Below are positions 63,886-64,000 of a DNA stretch of 64,000 nucleotides, piece by piece (the first letter of the stretch is position 1; each line of letters begins with the position of its first letter). Where the stretch lies: positions 45,756-109,755 of the forward strand of contig NZ_LLXV01000033.1 of assembly GCF_001431665.1 (NCBI RefSeq), given 5' to 3'. Under the pieces are notes generated by a model. That model had not been told where the DNA came from. It did not search any database and saw only the letters and a list, made by a program, of their open reading frames with translations. Both the position numbers and the translations under genes were made by a program. Origin of the DNA: Stenotrophomonas beteli (lineage in GTDB: Bacteria; Pseudomonadota; Gammaproteobacteria; Xanthomonadales; Xanthomonadaceae).

Positions 63886-63987
63886 GGCGGGGTGGGTCCG
63901 GTTGCGGGGGCGTGAGCCGCATGGATGCGGCGACCGAGCTTACATGGACGTACTTGCAGCGGCCCCCGCAACCGGACCCACCCCGCC
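63886..63987 (+). repeat. Structured hyper-palindrome element E7 (box-forward)
   Basis: Left arm 63886-63911 and right arm 63962-63987 are exact 26-nt reverse complements; core 50 nt with GCCGC-ATGGAT-GCGGC and TAC-ATGGAC-GTA hairpins. The box GGAAAACTGTC is at 63872-63882. Head to head with E6, 160 bp between. Confidence 0.85.
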
Positions 63988-64000
63988 TCTCCTTCGGGAA

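Noticed and set aside
63501..64000. Integrative element attachment site next to tRNA-Arg
   Set aside because: No integrase, no direct repeat of the tRNA 3' end seen in the window; the region is explained by repeats.

Overview
The window is about 67% GC, densely coded chromosomal DNA from a gammaproteobacterium of the Xanthomonadaceae, most likely Stenotrophomonas maltophilia or a close relative. Three things point there: an efflux locus matching smeRv-smeU1-smeV-smeW, many SMAG (GTAG-headed) stem-loop repeats between genes, and the xanthomonad zwf-glk-pgl-edd-eda cluster. No prophage, insertion sequence, CRISPR array or plasmid gene was seen. This is core genome seeded with three dispersed repeat families.

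Layout. 1-5036: start of a MexEF-OprN-type RND efflux operon (smeW is cut by the window edge) with a coupled small leader ORF and the divergent LysR regulator. 5259-8204: OmpA-like lipoprotein, photolyase, SUKH-like protein. 8224-13889: four genes on one strand that look like an organophosphate scavenging unit (TonB-dependent receptor, beta-propeller phytase, purple-acid-phosphatase-like enzyme, exported pyrophosphatase); psiF lies nearby. 14060-20959: upp, an ArsR/SRPBCC pair, MBL hydrolase, ferredoxin-ggt, coaD, rsmD. 21560-26792: htpG, ftsY, mutY-yggX. 27537-33931: lolC/lolD beside a succinate dehydrogenase operon that carries an SDHAF4-like gene in front and sdhE-cptA behind. 33971-42425: ygfZ, a sugar ABC ATPase, and the Entner-Doudoroff genes with a LacI-type operator in the divergent promoter. 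42755-47505: orphan response regulator, PAP2 phosphatase, ispG, RegB/RegA redox two-component system. 47613-53226: pcnB-folK-panB-panC-panD-pgi. 53274-63494: tRNA-Glu(CTC), sugar transporter, fdxA, bamC-like/dapA divergent from gcvR-like/bcp/PhoH, thiD, an alpha/beta hydrolase and three identical tRNA-Arg(ACG) genes.

The most unusual signal is a family of seven structured elements of 102-104 bp (at 21293, 41583, 42597, 53463, 53645, 63622 and 63886). Each has two 26-nt arms that pair perfectly or nearly so, around a 50-52-nt core that folds into two small hairpins with ATGGAT-like loops. Arm sequences differ almost completely between copies but pairing is kept, and a GGAAACTGTC-like box lies just outside one arm, giving the element polarity. 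Six of the seven form box-facing-box pairs, and one pair brackets eda. I do not recognise the family.
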